64,000 nucleotides of DNA. Source: Humulus lupulus (lineage: Eukaryota > Streptophyta > Magnoliopsida > Rosales > Cannabaceae). The stretch covers positions 94,918,911 to 94,982,910 of the forward strand of contig NC_084795.1 in assembly GCF_963169125.1 (NCBI RefSeq). Reading direction: 5' to 3'. A program made the translations under genes and the position numbers. The notes beneath the pieces are model-generated. The model did no database searches and was not told the origin of the DNA. It saw only the letters and a list, made by a program, of their open reading frames with translations. Below, in pieces: positions 9,905 to 23,310 of this stretch; positions within the stretch are counted from its first letter, which is position 1, and each line of letters starts with the position of its first letter.

Positions 9905-10870
9905 AATTATTTATAATTTTTTGAAAATTTGTAGGAGATTCCTATAACTACATATTATAACTTATCATGTAAAAAAATTAGAATTACTGTTTATTTATGT
10001 ACCAAAAATACTAAGGCTCCATTTGGCTAAACTTCTATAAACTCTTGAATAGCTTCTAGAATTAAGAAAAATCATTTTAGAGGCATTTGGGTAAAAGAAT
10101 AAAAAGTCATTTTTTAATTTTAAAGTCTTTTTGGGAGAAGTTGGGAGACCCTAGCTTCTCCCAAAATAACTTTTGAGAAATTGTTTTCTAAATTAAAATA
10201 AATTTTGAAATTCCTAATTTACTCATAAAAGATTTTTTTTATTAATACCCAAACAATTTGAAAATAACTTTTCATTAAAAAAAATCTTTATATAATAGTT
10301 ATTCAAACACAAAATATAAGCTACAATTTTTACTTATTTTATACTTTTAGTTATAAGTAAAAGTAAAAAATTAATTAGTCTAAGGAGGCCTAAAAATACT
10401 TAGATAGTGATTAAAAATAATCACTACTATAGTGATACCAATTATATATATGGAAAAAATTTGGGTAGTGATTATTTTTAATCACTACCTACCGATAGGT
10501 ATGTTTAGTATTTTTGATATATATATATTAATAAGTTGTAACTTTATTTTTTTTACATGATTGTGCATAATGTAGTTACGGCAGATCTCTCACAAGTTTT
10601 TAGAAAATTTTAGATAATTTAGGATGTCGAAATCATGATTTAAATAACCTATTGCACGTGCGTTTAAATATTGAAACAAACACGCATACAACAAACTGTT
10701 TGAATGACATCCTAAATTTTCGAAATTTCTAGAAAAATTTGTGGAATGTTCACTATAACTACATTATATACTGTTATGTAAAAAAATTAGAATTGCAGCT
10801 TATTTATGTGCTAAAAATAATAAAAATACTTATAGATAATGATTAAAAATAATCACTACTATACTATAGT
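9905..10870. repeat. Cluster of three related repeats, one inverted
   Basis: A roughly 100-200 bp sequence containing ATGTAAAAAAATTAGAATT and TAATGATTAAAAATAATCAC-like segments occurs three times: forward (about 9915-10004, continuing at 10393-10440 beyond a MITE), inverted (about 10455-10640) and forward again (about 10690-10860). Each carries a short palindrome of the type TAGTGATTATTTTTAATCAC. The inverted and third copies form a long fold-back of roughly 400 bp with terminal GGGTAGTGATTA / ...TAGTACCC. This looks like a foldback MITE family whose superfamily I cannot name. Confidence 0.6.
10013..10392. mobile_element. hAT-like MITE, about 380 bp
   Basis: The ends are imperfect inverted repeats: AAGGCTCCATTTGGCTAA on the left and, read from the right, TAGGCCTCCTTAGACTAA. 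An 8-bp direct repeat AAAATACT flanks it (10005-10012 and 10393-10400), the target duplication length of hAT elements. No coding capacity. It interrupts the first copy of the surrounding foldback repeat, so it inserted after that repeat. Confidence 0.72.
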
Positions 10871-13800
10871 ACCCTATATATATTTATAACTATAATTCAC
10901 TTTTTCCCTATTGATTTGCTTTTTTAATCAAATGCGCCAATTTTTATATTCTTCAGAGAATTAAGTTTAGCTTTTCTTAAAGTTACGTACTCGTAATAGT
11001 TTTTAAAGTTTGTCTCTATTTCTTAGTTGAGTTTAATTTATAATTCAGTTCTTCGTGTTTGATGCATTTTTCTGGCTGCTAATTCAGAAAATAGCCACTT
11101 ATAATATTAAAATGTGTTACAAAATATTCTTAACAGGACCATATTGGTACATTTATGAAGGCAACTAATTGAAAAATGTTGCTGCAATTGGTAAGCGAAA
11201 TTTAAATTTATTCATTTTTATTTATGTTTTTGTGGTGATGAGACTTTTTGTTGATGCAATTGACTTTTGTTAACTATTAAAACAAAAATAAAATTTAGTT
11301 TTAAATTTAATTAATAATTAGTGTTTGTTATATTAAATTAATAATATCCGAAAATTCCCAAATTATTTATTAATATTTGAAATTAAAAATATTAAAATGT
11401 AATAATTGTTTTAACCATCCAAGATATTATAAAAAAACTATATACATATTCTATCCTAAAGCAGTAGTGAGACATCATCGTCGTGATCTGATCTTTTTCC
11501 ATAGGCCCTGCAGCATTGGTAGGCGGTGGTGGAGGACTTGTGACAACCAACACTTGCAACATCAATTAAACATCTCGAATCATTTCTTGCATATTGACTT
11601 ATTTCCTCCAAGCGGCAAGGGAAAGTCCTCTGCTCACACATACTAAAAGTCTTCTTCATAAGATTTCACCGTCCACTCTTCGATATTAATTCTCAACTCT
11701 CTGACTTAGTATCCACCACTATTGTCGCCGTCAATATCCTCTCATTGCTGTGAGAAATAAAGAACCACACTTTCTCTCTCTCTCTCTCCTCTTCCTTCAT
11801 TGTTATCTTCCTTTTTCTCGATCTCAGATTTTTTTTTCTTTCGTTCGGCCTTCAATGGCGAAGTCGCCATCAAGTAGCCTCCAACGAAATGAAACACATT
11901 TATGAGTTTGTGATGTTGAAAAGATTAAAACTCAGTTATTAATCATTCTTAGAAATCTAGATTTTTTTTAACCATATGCATTTTTCTGTAATCATTAGTT
12001 TCAAAATTTAGTCATTTCCGTAACAATTAGTTTCAAGATCTAGCCATTTCTGTAACCATTGAAATGATTAATAGAAAAATTCATAGTTTTGTGAATTTTT
12101 ACCCAACCGTATACATCTATTTTTTTATGTAAAAACTAAAGGCATTTTTGTAGAGTAACCTAAATTGTATTTTTGTACAAAATAGTTATGTTTTGAAATA
12201 TTATTAACCGATATACATAAAAGATGATATAGGTATACGTATACATATAGTATGTGACATTAATTTGATTTAAATGGCCAAAATTTGTCCATTTCGCTAA
12301 AAGCACCAAATTCTATTGGCTTGGAGCCTTAAAGTCTTGGACCCACTAAAGCTGAGCAAGTAATGTTCTCTGTGCCGAGACATTATGGGACACGGCCTTA
12401 AATTGTCCCCCCAGTGCCACCCCATTGTACCCAAAAAGTCTTAGTATTGCTCATATATCTGATGGTAGGTGATCACCTTGGACGATTTCTACTTCTACTA
12501 GCTGGTACTTCATATCCTAATAGTACTAAGGTTTTCTTTCCTTAAAAAAAAAAGAAAGAAAAATAGTAAAGGATGAGATAAGATAAGAAGAAGATATGGA
12601 TCGTGTGGATCTGATAATTCAAGATTCATCGAATACAGCTTCAAAACACGATTTTAAAACACAGGAAAATAAAAAGATTGCTTTTAAGTGTATAACTAGA
12701 GTCTAGACTTTGATCATTGACGCTTAATATATATCTACATTTATATATATGAAGCACATGTGACTCAAGTTTCAGAGACAAGGCCATCCTTATATATATT
12801 TATGTCTTCCTAATATACGTGGCCATTTTAGCTACACATATAGTGGCCTCGTTTCTAAAGCAATCTATCTTCTGGAAAGGCCAACTTTTCATGCCTATGT
12901 ATCATTCAAAAAGAAAGAAAAATCAAGTTCCAAAAGATGGGTTTTAGGTAAGAATAGCATTGGGCATGTGGTATCTATCATGAAATAAATTGGCTTAGTT
13001 TAATCACTTCACAAACAAATTACATCCCATCTTTCCAACAAGATACATCACCATGTCTTGTAGTTTATTTGGTGAAACATAATCTTGATTTGCTTTAAAG
13101 TGCTTACCAGGGTGTTATTCTTGTGCTATGTTCCCAGCCCCCCCTTTTTTTATTGGATCATCAATTAATTCTAAGGAAATATAATCTGCGTTTCATATTA
13201 TTAGAGATAAGGCTCAGATTTTTGATATTTTTCCGTCACTTTTTCATGTGGCTGAGCATTTTGGTCGATTTCTCATTGCCAAATTTTTAATAATATATTA
13301 TTGGGTTAGACCATGGGACATGAGATTGTGAGACAGACCGAAAGATATTTCTCAATTGATATGTGAAAAAAAATCATTGGGAGTGTAAAGTTCATTATGA
13401 GTACTCTTTTTATGAAGGTGAATTTTCACCACATTTGTCAGATTGTTCCCCTTTTATACATATACTTCCAATTTATACTACTTGTCTAATTAACAAGCAT
13501 TTTTCTTTATCTTTAAAGGCCCAAAGCAAAAAATAATGATGACAACTTCACAATCATGTGTAGGAATTTTTCAAAACTTCGTGTTTAAAATATGGTAATT
13601 TTGTTCATCAATAAAAGAATAGTAATTTTTTAACAACATGGTCACCAACTAAGTGACTTGTGAAATATATTTGATAAGTTATCAATATAGTTACGGATGA
13701 TAATAAAGTTGTTATTTGGATTCACCAATGAAAGTCGTAATGAGATAATACTTTAGAAACATATCATATTTTTTCACAACTCCGTTTGAATGCATACCAA

Positions 13801-16062
13801 TAGACATTTGTAAATTTCAAATAAACCGTAAAGTTCATATCACTTTTCGTGGGCTTTAAAACTTTAGCCCAGATTCTTATGTAGCGATGTTCAAGTTTCC
13901 TAGTGTCTTAACATCACTTTTTTTTATGATTTAATCAAAGTTTTGTAATAGTAGGTATTAGCTTTTGTGATGTTTACAATTATATACTTATAATATAAAA
14001 TAATTACAAAATCACCTGTAAAATTTTATTTACACAAATACATTGCCCCGTCATAAAAAAATACTAGATTCTAAAAGTAATATACCTGAATTTGAAATTT
14101 TTTCCGAAGTCCCAATTTTCTTGTTTTTCTGGGTTTAAAAAAGTAACATTTTGGTTACTTAAAATGTTAATAAGTTACCAATTAGTTATTTTTTTCATGA
14201 ACAATTTTATTTTTATAACATATTATTTTATATACATTTTGGTTTCCTTCAATACTTATTTTTTTAAAACTTTTTTATCTTAAGACACTGGTTAGTCATT
14301 TTGAAGTTATATTATAGTGTCTTATTACTCAAGATACTTTTACGTTGCCGATTAGTCATTTTTTAGAAACTAATGAGTTACAATAAAATATAACAAATTA
14401 CTATATAACGTATTATTAAAAGTTACTTTTAGTATACTATACAACAATTTTTTTTATATTCTATTTAAAAGTTACCAAACAATATCCTAAAGAATTTATT
14501 TTAAAAAAGTTAATTTGAATATTTTTAAATAAATTTAAGTTTTTTAGAATACAATATAGTGTCTTTTAAATGTAAAAAAAAAAAAATACAAATTTTAGTA
14601 TATTAAATTTTGATCAAGTTTAAAATTTAGTGTCTTTTTGGTCAACACAATATAAAAAATAACTAAAATGTTGCTTTTTATTCTGGTCATCTTCTCCTAT
14701 GACGGTTAAAAAACATATGATTCCCACATATCAAAATGATTACCTTGAAGAGTAGGTCGCGATAGTACCACTTTTGAGCCCAATCGACTAGCGGTGTGGT
14801 TGAAATATTATTTTTAAGTTTCAGAAAAGAGAAAGAAAAGAGAAATATATAGATTTGAAGAAAGAGAAAAAAATAATAAAAAACTTTTGTTTTAAGGTAT
14901 AGATTAATGTATATATGTAAATAATTATTTATATGCGATTTTTGTAAATAAAATTCAAATCATCTTAGGTTTTCTAGTTTGCACTATCTTTTATATAATA
15001 GTTTTATTTTTTATTTTTGCGAGACAAATAATCAATGTCACTAAAACCTTGTTTCTTGTTTCTGATTATTGGTCATGTTTATAAGTATTTTTAAAAAAAT
15101 AAAAAAATGAATTAAAAATATATGTAAAATAAATAAAAAAGAACTGAAAACTTATTTTATTTTAATTACATCAATTTATAATCATATGCAATGTTAATTA
15201 ATTGAAAAATTAAATTCTAATTTTTATTAAACTTTTTTCAATTTAGAATTCAATGTATTTTGTAAATTAAACTAAAAAAACAAATACCCAACGTTTCTTC
15301 ATCCTGTTAATGCCCAAATCAGAAAACAAAAATTAATTAATATTTATAATTCAAATCTTCTTGAAGACTCCAAATTAAAAGAAAACAAATTCAGTAGGTG
15401 TGTATTTAAAATCTTAGTGTTCTTTCACACAAAAATTAAATCTTAGTGTTCTTGAAGCAAGTTTCTTATGAACAATAATGAAAAAAAAGATTCAAGATCA
15501 GTGATTTACAACCAAAGCAATTTTTCAAACTCTAAATGAAACAAATGACAAACCAAATCTCTCAAAATCACATCAAATTATTCAATAGGTTTGAATAAAA
15601 AAATCAAAGTGTGCTCTTTTAATTTATTGCCTAGTTAATAAAATCTGCCATGATGAAATAAGCTTGAGGCTACCAAATCCAACACCCGTGCTACCAGATC
15701 CGCCCTCCGAGCCTATTGCCAGTGGCCTATCAACTTAACACCAACGCATGTCCTCCGAGCCCATCGCCAGTCCTTCTTGATAGACCTATGTTAGATCTAA
15801 TCTCAAAGCGTGCTGTGCTTCCCTCACCTCCAGCCATCATCTCCGAACCCAACAATGCAATTGTCATCGTCTTGCCAGAACCTCAAAGAGGAAGAAGGGG
15901 GAAAGGAGAGGAAGGGGAACGATTAGTTTTAGGTTTAGTATAAATTTTTTAAATCAGTTTTAGATTTTTTTTTAAAGAGATTTCTTGTATTCAAGAAAGT
16001 TCATCGTTTAGCCTAAGAGAAATTTGCGCACTTCGTAGAAAATCATAGTAAGAAGATAGTCT
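10871..16062. other. Gene-free AT-rich stretch
   Basis: I find no supportable gene. Two GC-richer islands stand out: 11460-11890, with a (CT)n tract and a short frame starting near 11855 that stops after 13 codons, resembling a 5' UTR with a start codon; and 15660-15945, with a proline-rich frame and no recognisable domain. The remainder is AT-rich with many short homopolymers and degenerate repeats, probably old transposon debris. Confidence 0.5.
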
Positions 16063-17384
16063 TGTTAGGGTTTATACCCTAAAATTATATGTAAAGACAT
16101 TTTATTTTGAAAGTTAATAAAAGTACGTTCTTATTATAATTGAATATCGAGATTATTGTTCGAATAATTAATATAAATATAAAAAACAATTCATATTCAT
16201 TTATGAGAGTGTGATCCTATATGAGTTTGAGAGGATTAAGATCATAAATAATGAATAGCATATTAAAGTAAATAATATTTAATGAATGGTTGCTAGCACG
16301 ATTCACTAAACATTATTTGAATACATCTGATCTAGATCTGAATTACTGATGTGGATAGACATCTTAATAAATGTACTTTATATCATTAGATTATATATGA
16401 TAGGACCGATGTGAATTAATTTCTTTATAAACTTATTGTTTGCCATAAAAATTTAATTTATATAGATGTGATGATCATATGTAGATCAGTCTGAATCCTG
16501 AGTTGTCATGAACTTCTATTCATGTCTATTGGGTCTTTTGATTCAATCATTAATGTTTGTTTGTATATAAGGCCGATGACTTTTGTTTTGGAGATTCAAT
16601 GCCATGGGTGGTTGGGAACATGTTCTTACCAGATATGGAATCCAAGCTTTCCTAACGAATCATATATTCTTTCACTTAATGGTTAATTATGGAATTTAAT
16701 AGTTATTGAGTTCAAATTCATAGTATAATTATAAATTAACTATTAACTGGTGAATTAATGGTACTTAAGGAACAAGAGGTAATTAGAAGGGTACGTAAGG
16801 CGGTAATTTTGACCAGCTTTTATTTACGAACAAATAATTGGAGGACAAAACTACTTGAAGTGATTATATCAATGCAATACACAAGAATTCGGTAAATATA
16901 ATTCTATAATTACTAAGAGAGCAATTGAATATTTATAGTCGGGTAATTATGGAATTAATAAATAAGATTATTTAATTAAAGAGTTTAATTAATAAACTCA
17001 TTTATTAGAGCTTAATATTATAGGTCTATGGTCCCCAAGTCAAATCTATACTACACAATCTAGGGTGTAAATGTTAGTGACAAAATTATAAGGAAAATGA
17101 CTATATTGCAAGGAAATTAATTTTCGAGGGCAAACATATAATTTTTTTGGATAATTATATGTCATTAATTAAATTAACTAATATATTTTATTTGAAAACT
17201 ATATATTAGTTAATTGAAATATTAATTAGTTTTGAATTAATTTATGTTGAGAAAAAATTATATTATAATTAAATTAGGTTTTATAAGATAAAGTAACTAA
17301 TATTTATGCATATTTTATATAAGACCTTATTTTAATTGTATATATTTATCTTATTAAATAAAATAAATAAATAAGAAAATGGGG
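16063..17384 (+). mobile_element. Ty1/copia LTR remnant
   Basis: It begins TGTTAGGGTTTATACCCT, closely matching the start of the copia LTR at 51456. It shares later segments with it, such as the TATGGTCCCCA block near 17025 (52420 in the other copy). The R-U5 part present at 52850-53248 is absent here, and the sequence ends in a short GACCCTAGGGTG direct repeat. So this is a truncated LTR, with no internal domain in the window. Confidence 0.7.
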
Positions 17385-17422
17385 AGTGACCCTAGGGTGC
17401 TACTGGTGCAACCCTAGGGTGG

Positions 17423-19549
17423 TGTAAAACGCCATAAACTAATACTTTGTAAAACATCTCCATGCTCATAAATTTATAGGAGAAAACCACTCATTATATG
17501 AAATTTTCAGTAGGGTCTTGCTAAAGCAAGTTGGGCCCAATAGTTTAAAATAAAATAAAGTTATCATGCAATGTTTTTAAAGAAAATAAATGTAGTTCAA
17601 GTCCCATTGATAACTTCTGAAAACAAAATAAAACATAATCTCATTCTTTAAAATTGGTGTTTAAGCTGATCGTTTTCTCGCCCATAGGATACCCCCGCGC
17701 CATACACACTCTAACGTCAGAACTCCCCACATCACCACGCGTGCCAATGAGAAATCATATTTATTACCTGAAAGGGAAAGTAAGGGGGTGAGCTAAAAGC
17801 CTAGTAAGAAAGTACAAATAATAGACAAAGAAAAACACAACAAAACATAATCTTATCGTAAGACTCCTACAACGTCATATACATACATCGTCATACATCG
17901 TACTTAACGTCCTCATTATACATCGTTATCATGCATCATATATCATAAACATATTAAAAAAGCATCATCATAAGCATCATCATCATATCTTTGTGAACAT
18001 GACCGCCTCTCTTGTCCATGCCACATCTTGATGTAAACAGGAGGCTCTAGTCCTTGAATAACCTCGGCGCATCCACCCTATGAGTTACGTCTTTATATCC
18101 TTAGTAACTCAGGTTACGTCTTTATATCCTTAGTAACCCATTTGTTGTGTCGCGTTCAACACGCTAACAACCATTCACTTTCTCATACATCATACAAAAC
18201 ACATACAATCCAATCATATCAACACAAAGGGAAATACATGATTCATCACACTCATCATATCTTCTCAAAAATATCATTTCATACTTCATATCACATGGTA
18301 CATCATCATACATAACATTTAACCTCAACAAACCCATCTTACCGTTCATAGCATAAATAAATAGAGTTCTATCTAACTTCCTTACCTCAGGTCCGAGCAA
18401 AGCAAAAATTGAACAAACTTCACAACGAGCCTATAACCATAATCGAATAGCATTCTTTAGCATCACATAAGATTTCTTGTGCCCAACTCACATATCCCAT
18501 GTGTGCATGGGCCATGCACACATGGTACAGTTACACATAATTTCCAAACATGCACAATTTTCCCATAAAATCACAAAAGAATAATGCAACTTCTACCTAT
18601 TATACATGCATGGTTTTCAAGTAAGTAATTATATGGTTGAATATTAGACATATTTTTTAATGTAAAATTGCATTTGCATGCGACATGCATACGTGGAAAC
18701 GTTATTAAAAAGTGACGTTAAAAACGACAATTTCTATGCGCTTATTTTTATTACTTTCAAAATAAAGATTTATAAGTTCATAATTTCTCACCATTATTCA
18801 TTTCCTTTAAATCCCTAAGTTGATTAAACCTCTTAAGACATTATTTTATTTCATAAAAATAATTTATTTAGCCATTTAAAAAATATAACAATTCTATGTT
18901 TAGATTGCATAGAAAATAACAAAACTTGAGTTTATCTAAATGTACTTATGAATATCGTGTTTCCTTTAGAAATAACAATTTTATTTAAATTAATAAAATT
19001 ACAAAATTTGACGTGAGAAAAAAAATATAATTTTAAGTGTGAGAAAATATATTTTTTCTTGTATTATTTAAGGCTTAATTTATGTAGTATAAATTCATAT
19101 GTGATAACCAAAATAATTATTTTTAATTTATTAAACTAAACTTTCAGCCACCATTTAATTTATTTAAAAAAAATTACAAGTTAATTTAATCTTAATATTT
19201 TTCTTAATTAAAATCAAGAAAATCATACTCATTAAAATGTGAACATTCAATGTTACATTTAAAATACCATTTTTAATATATATATATATATAGATAGTTT
19301 AGGGTGTTATATTATTCCAACAAACACACAAACTTTCTTTCACTTGAAAGACTCTTGATAATTTTTACCAAAAATTACAGCAACAAAATAAACCTTCAAA
19401 AGTCACCATCATGAATTAAAACTCATATTTTCTTTATGAAATATAAAAAAAACTGTAGGTATTTATTTGAGTTAAAATATCATTTTAATGTAAATTAAAA
19501 TACCTTTTCAATTTCATAAAATCATCATAACACTTGGAAAAAAATTTAT
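17423..19549. mobile_element. Old Ty3/gypsy LTR remnant, probable host of the CACTA insertion
   Basis: It starts TGTAAAACGCCATAAACT, related to the TGTAACGCCATAAACT start of the Tekay LTR at 20261. It has a GTGAGCTAAAAGCCTAGTAAGAAAG block near 17790 that parallels GTGAGCCGAAGCCCAGCAAGAAAA in the Tekay LTRs. Everything else is diverged. GGTGTTATA near 19303-19311 could be its end, but no target duplication fits. The alternative is that the LTR continues past the CACTA element (47886 onward) and past the copia element into 53249-53949. Confidence 0.5.
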
Positions 19550-19561
19550 TACTACAACAAA

Positions 19562-19990
19562 ATAGGCATTTAATGGCTACATGGGGGAGACATTGTAGAC
19601 ATTTAATGTCTCCCCCTAGGGGTGACGTTGTTGCAGGAGCCATCTAAGTGGCCCTATGACGTCTCTCATGGGGAGACTTTGTAGACATCCAACGTCTCCC
19701 CTTGGGAGACGTCATAGGGTGTACGTTTACAACCTATGACGTCTCCCACGGGGAGACGTTGGATGTCTACAAAGTCTCCCCATGGGAGACGTCATAGGTA
19801 CCTACAACGTCTCCCATGGGGAGACTTTGTAGACATCCAACGTCTCCCCCTGTGAGATGTCATAGGTTGTAAACGTACACCCTATGACGTCTCCCAGGGG
19901 GAGACGTTGGATGTCTACAAAGTCTCCTCATGAGAGACGTCATAGGTACCTACAACGTCTCCCATGGGGAGACTTTGTAGACATTTAACG
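19562..19990. repeat. CACTA subterminal repeat array, left
   Basis: About ten copies in alternating orientation of a motif with GGGGAGACGTTGGATGTC and GTCTCCC cores. They form long perfect stems (for example GGGAGACGTCATAGG against its complement). They serve as candidate binding sites for the TNP1/TNPA-type protein. The right array uses the same GGGAGACGTTGGA core. Confidence 0.85.
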
Positions 19991-20260
19991 ACTCATATAA
20001 CGTCATTGGTTTTTGTATTTTTTATAAAATAATTAAATAATTATTTTCAGTATATTAATTAATAGAATTAAATATATTAATTTTTTTGAAATAACATTAA
20101 ATATATTAATTAAAAAATCTAAATTATATGCAAATTTAAATTGTGAATTTTCATTAATAAAACCAGAATGTGTATATAATAAGTTTTTGCTAGCTAAATA
20201 TACAAAATTGTAATATTTGTTGTTAAACATACAAAATTAACAAATATTACACTAGCTAGC

Positions 20261-22276
20261 TGTAACGCCATAAACTCAAGGGACCGTTACTGTATGCCTT
20301 GTAAACAGTGCTAAACTCGCTAATCGAGTCATTTGGCCAAAATCGTGTAACTAAGTATGATTAGCGGTTTAAGGATTAAAAATTTTGGTTAAGATATAAC
20401 ATTTCATTAGAACGTTTATTATATACATTGGGATCCCAAAAATATAATTTAATGGTCTATTACAAGAACATATTTACAACCAGCTGGTCTAAGCGACAAA
20501 ACAGGGTTTAACCCTAGCTCCTCTCCTTCAAACCTCGGCCGTGGCGGTCGAGTAGCTGCATATGTACACATCGCCACCTAAGCTCTCCAACTCAAGGATG
20601 GTCCAGTTTTCTTTTTCCTTTACCTGCACCACATAGCACCCGTGAGCCGAAGCCCAGCAAGAAAACTCAATATGCTCATGAACAGTAATAACATGTCATC
20701 AAATCATAAGGCACATGCCTAGCAGATATAGCCCTAGTCAAGTAGGCAAACAAATTCATGTAATGATGGGTATCTAGGATAAGGAATCCTGCCCTCTTGA
20801 TGGGATGACTATCAAGTCAATCACAATCAGATAAGTGAATTATCACTGGTGGTTCCGGTAACCATACCAGGCTGATAGCCCTGAATAAAAGAGTGATAGT
20901 GGTACAAGTCACTAAAGTGGGTTCCTTTCCTATATAAATAAGTGATCCTTTCACTAGCTTAAACAGGATAGGTGCATGATGATTAGTCGCCAACATAACC
21001 TTCCTCATGACCCTAGAGTCATAACTATGGAACACTGTTCCCTAGCCATGCGACAAGCAGTCACCTAGTCCTTAGACCCTGACTCTGAGTAACTAGTCCT
21101 AGACTAGCCAAGCGCTTATAATTTTCATCGACCTTCGGGTCGGTCCAACATTAATACCCCATATGAGTCATTCAACTCTGATATCGATTATATCTAATCT
21201 TCATTCGGCCCTGCATCCTCGACGCTTATACCATTTCTGACTCTCAGGTCAGTGATACGCAGCCAGTGCCGAACCTAAACAGTTGGTGCCACACATAAGC
21301 AAGCAATGCTACCAAACATATATCATATGTCAAATATCCGAATATAGGGCATTCAACATGCTTACTTAACAACTACAAGAATAATTAGGCTCAAGCTCTG
21401 AACAATCTCATATTCAGTACTCAAAACATGCCCTAGTCACATGTTTTCCGTGCAACACATGCATCACATTTAATCACTTGACATGCCTCATTAATAACCA
21501 TGCATGCCACATATACACAGGGTGCAGTTTTCTTACCTTTGATTCAAGCGAGAATTAATATAAGAACGACCCTTCAGAATGATCAACCTTTAAGCCTTTA
21601 GCGGTTACCTAGTCATAACCAAATATGGGACACCATCAATAAAATGAACACCAAAGGTTCCCAAACCAAGATCTAGCCTCCGGGACATCAATCCCCACTA
21701 ATCCGGGTAGTAGGACCAATCCCGAGGCCTAAAACCAAGTTCACGGGGCCAAAACACTCAAACGGGCTCAAACCTGACCAAGGGCTGCGGCCCTAACACC
21801 TTGGGCCGCGACCCCCAGCCACTCCAGGAGCAAGGGCCGTGGCGCCCTACACCTAGGGCCGCGGCGTCTAGCAAGGCAAAAACCTCCCCAACAGCTTCTT
21901 CGAGCTAGGGCCGCGGCCCCCAACCCAGAACCAGCCATAAACCCGTTTTCCATCATCCCAAACACCCCAAAAACATACCTAAACACTTCCAAATCATCAA
22001 ATCAAAGTTCCCAAGTTTCCCAATGATCGAAAACCTTCAAATCCCGAGGCTTAGATGAACCAAAAACTCAACGATTCACAAAGTCCAATTCTAAGCTTAA
22101 AAAATTTAAAAACTTAAAGCTTGGATTACCTCCAATTGAGTTGTTTTCAACTAATTCCTTCAGATAATAAGCTTCTAATCTTTTCTAGGATCGCTATGCC
22201 TCGATCCTCGCTTGATTCCGACTCCTAGAACTCGAGATTTCTTCGAAAATGCATCAAACGGTAAAATGAACTATTG

Positions 22277-22335
<59 letters not shown>

Positions 22336-22843
22336 TTTATAACGTACGGTTCTATCTGACAAGCTACTTCAAGCTTATGTAACCTCAAATAAAACCTAGT
22401 GCTCGGGGTCCCAAAAACACCCCCGGGGACATTATAGTCAAAACTCCCAGAATTTCCTCTTGATCTCAATAACTCCCAATTTATCATCAAATAACATCCT
22501 CATAACTCAATATCCCAATAAAAGACCCCTGTTATGACAAAACCGCTAATCAATAATATAAGACCGTCTCATGCCGAATAGCTCGAATATATCTCCATAA
22601 TAATGGGATCTCATTCACAAATCACAATATGCACCCAAATATACAAATATGCCCTCAACAGGCCAAATTACCAAAACACCCTAATAATCAAATGTGGACC
22701 CACATGCATGCATATAACATCATATTATAATATAATTCACATAAACATGCATATTATCATTTCATAACATAATAAATCAATTATGACCCTCCTGGCCTCC
22801 TAATCAAGGTCTTAATCCTTATTAGGAAATTTGGGGCATTACA
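20261..22843 (-). repeat. 3' LTR of Tekay-like element 1
   Basis: 2583 bp, ends TG...CA. It contains the long (GA)n at about 22279-22333, a GGGCCGCGGC-type GC block at about 21780-21920 and one copy of an ATGCATG-containing unit near 21500. On the minus strand TTATAAAACC immediately precedes the CT run, a possible TATA box not shared by the other LTRs. Confidence 0.9.
22279..22333. repeat. (GA)n microsatellite in the LTR
   Basis: An uninterrupted GA run of about 54 bases. The sister LTR has a shorter, interrupted version (40921-40952). Element 2 LTRs have only GAAGAGAACGAGAGG at the same place. Confidence 0.9.
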
Positions 22844-22857
22844 ACTATCCCCTCCTT
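22844..22857 (-). promoter_or_regulatory. Polypurine tract of element 1
   Basis: On the minus strand AAGGAGGGGATAGT directly abuts the 3' LTR, the expected position for priming second-strand synthesis. Element 2 has the same tract at 25570-25583. Confidence 0.85.
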
Positions 22858-23310
22858 ACAGAAATTTCGTCCTTGAAATTTACCTGAACCACCAGGAATA
22901 TAAATTCTGCAAAACTAATTCCAGTTTCCCAGGTCGTTTCCTCGACCTCACTGACTCTATAACATACCTTAACTCAAGGTACACTTTGTTCCTCAAAACC
23001 ATATTCTTTCTGTCTCATATTTGGACTAGTTATTCCTTACAGAATAACTTAGCCTAAAATCCCCAGATTCTCATAACTCAACTCATGAGTTTCTTTTAAC
23101 CCACGTCCTCAGCATGGAAATACAAAATACACTGTATATACCTGACGGTGCCAAAGATAAGGTCAAACAAAAGTCAACTTGACCAGTCCTATCTAGGACT
23201 CAAACTGTTCTGCTACTTTAGGGCTCAACTTGCTCTTAACTCCTTACCCCTTTCCATGGTGATACTTTTGAAGAAGATATAATCTTCTACCTGGAACTCT
23301 ATGTTCCTGC

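Noticed and set aside
11377..11659. ORFs on both strands around a GC-rich island
   Set aside because: Neither translation resembles a known protein; the island looks like UTR or captured debris.
15716..15943. 75-codon proline-rich + strand ORF
   Set aside because: Only proline-rich composition, no conserved motif or neighbouring exon.
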